A stretch of DNA of 6,687 nt. It comes from Actinomycetota bacterium. GTDB taxonomy: Bacteria > Actinomycetota > Actinomycetes > S36-B12 > UBA10799. The DNA lies in the NCBI GenBank assembly GCA_030837395.1, contig JAUPKO010000872.1:1-6687 (forward strand), written 5' to 3'. The notes beneath the pieces are model-generated. The model did not search any database and was not told where the DNA came from. It worked only from the letters and a program-made list of their open reading frames with translations. This document shows, piece after piece, positions 6,644 to 6,687 of this stretch. A program made the position numbers and the translations under genes. Each line of letters opens with the position of its first letter. Within the stretch, counting starts at the first letter, position 1.

Positions 6644-6676
6644 GATCGTTTCGGTGAGCAGGGTCCCGAAACGATC
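6644..6676. repeat. Perfect 11-bp inverted repeat, candidate operator or terminator stem
   Basis: GATCGTTTCGG (6644-6654) is exactly repeated in reverse complement as CCGAAACGATC (6666-6676) with an 11-nt spacer. The arm centres are 22 bp apart, about two helical turns, which would suit a dimeric DNA-binding protein. No T-run follows before the window ends, so an operator for a gene beyond the right edge is at least as likely as a terminator. Confidence 0.5.
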
Positions 6677-6687
6677 GTCTCCACACA

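Larger units (their letters stand above)
6111..6687. other. Gene-free right edge
   Basis: No convincing coding sequence was found on either strand over this roughly 580-base stretch. It holds the upstream region of the DUF262-radC unit, a short GC palindrome around 6258-6272 (GCCGGG-GTA-CCCGGC), a perfect 9-bp hairpin at 6479-6502 and a perfect 11-bp inverted repeat at 6644-6676. One line (6481-6540) counts 34 of 60 G+C, lower than the host-like genes. I see no tRNA, transposase or insertion-sequence end. Confidence 0.5.

Overview
The window looks like chromosomal or island DNA from a high-GC actinomycete (Streptomyces-like or a related order). Most coding lines I counted by hand are about 67-72% G+C, GTG starts are frequent, and genes overlap at their ends. 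The genus cannot be fixed from the sequence alone. Every gene I can recognise belongs to a phage-defence, restriction-modification or mobile-DNA-associated family, so I read the window as part of a defence island.

Left part, plus strand (1-3711): a tightly packed four-gene run. It begins inside the 3' end of an AbiEi-type antitoxin gene. This overlaps by 4 nt (GTGA) the complete gene for its AbiEii-type nucleotidyltransferase toxin. The toxin gene in turn overlaps, or abuts by one base, the gene for a type I DNA methyltransferase subunit (HsdM). HsdM overlaps by one base (TAGTG) the gene for a specificity subunit (HsdS) with two target-recognition domains of the same sequence family. The close packing suggests one transcript with coupled translation, linking an abortive-infection toxin pair directly to a methylase. 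No restriction subunit (HsdR) gene is present in the window.

Right part, minus strand (6110-3682): a two-gene unit converging on hsdS. A DUF262-family protein with a C-terminal HNH-like motif (GmrSD/SspE-like restriction protein) is followed after 26 nt by a RadC-family JAMM protein. The end of radC overlaps the end of hsdS by 30 nt, tail to tail.

Right edge (6111-6687): no gene I can support. It holds the probable leader and promoter of the DUF262-radC unit, a perfect 9-bp hairpin, and a perfect 11-bp inverted repeat at the very end.

Together the genes offer site-specific methylation (HsdM/HsdS), a suicide back-up (AbiE), and a nuclease-type effector (DUF262-HNH) paired with RadC. Whether these are separate systems sharing an island or one cooperating system cannot be decided here. 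The missing hsdR and the neighbouring nuclease make the second possibility worth testing.
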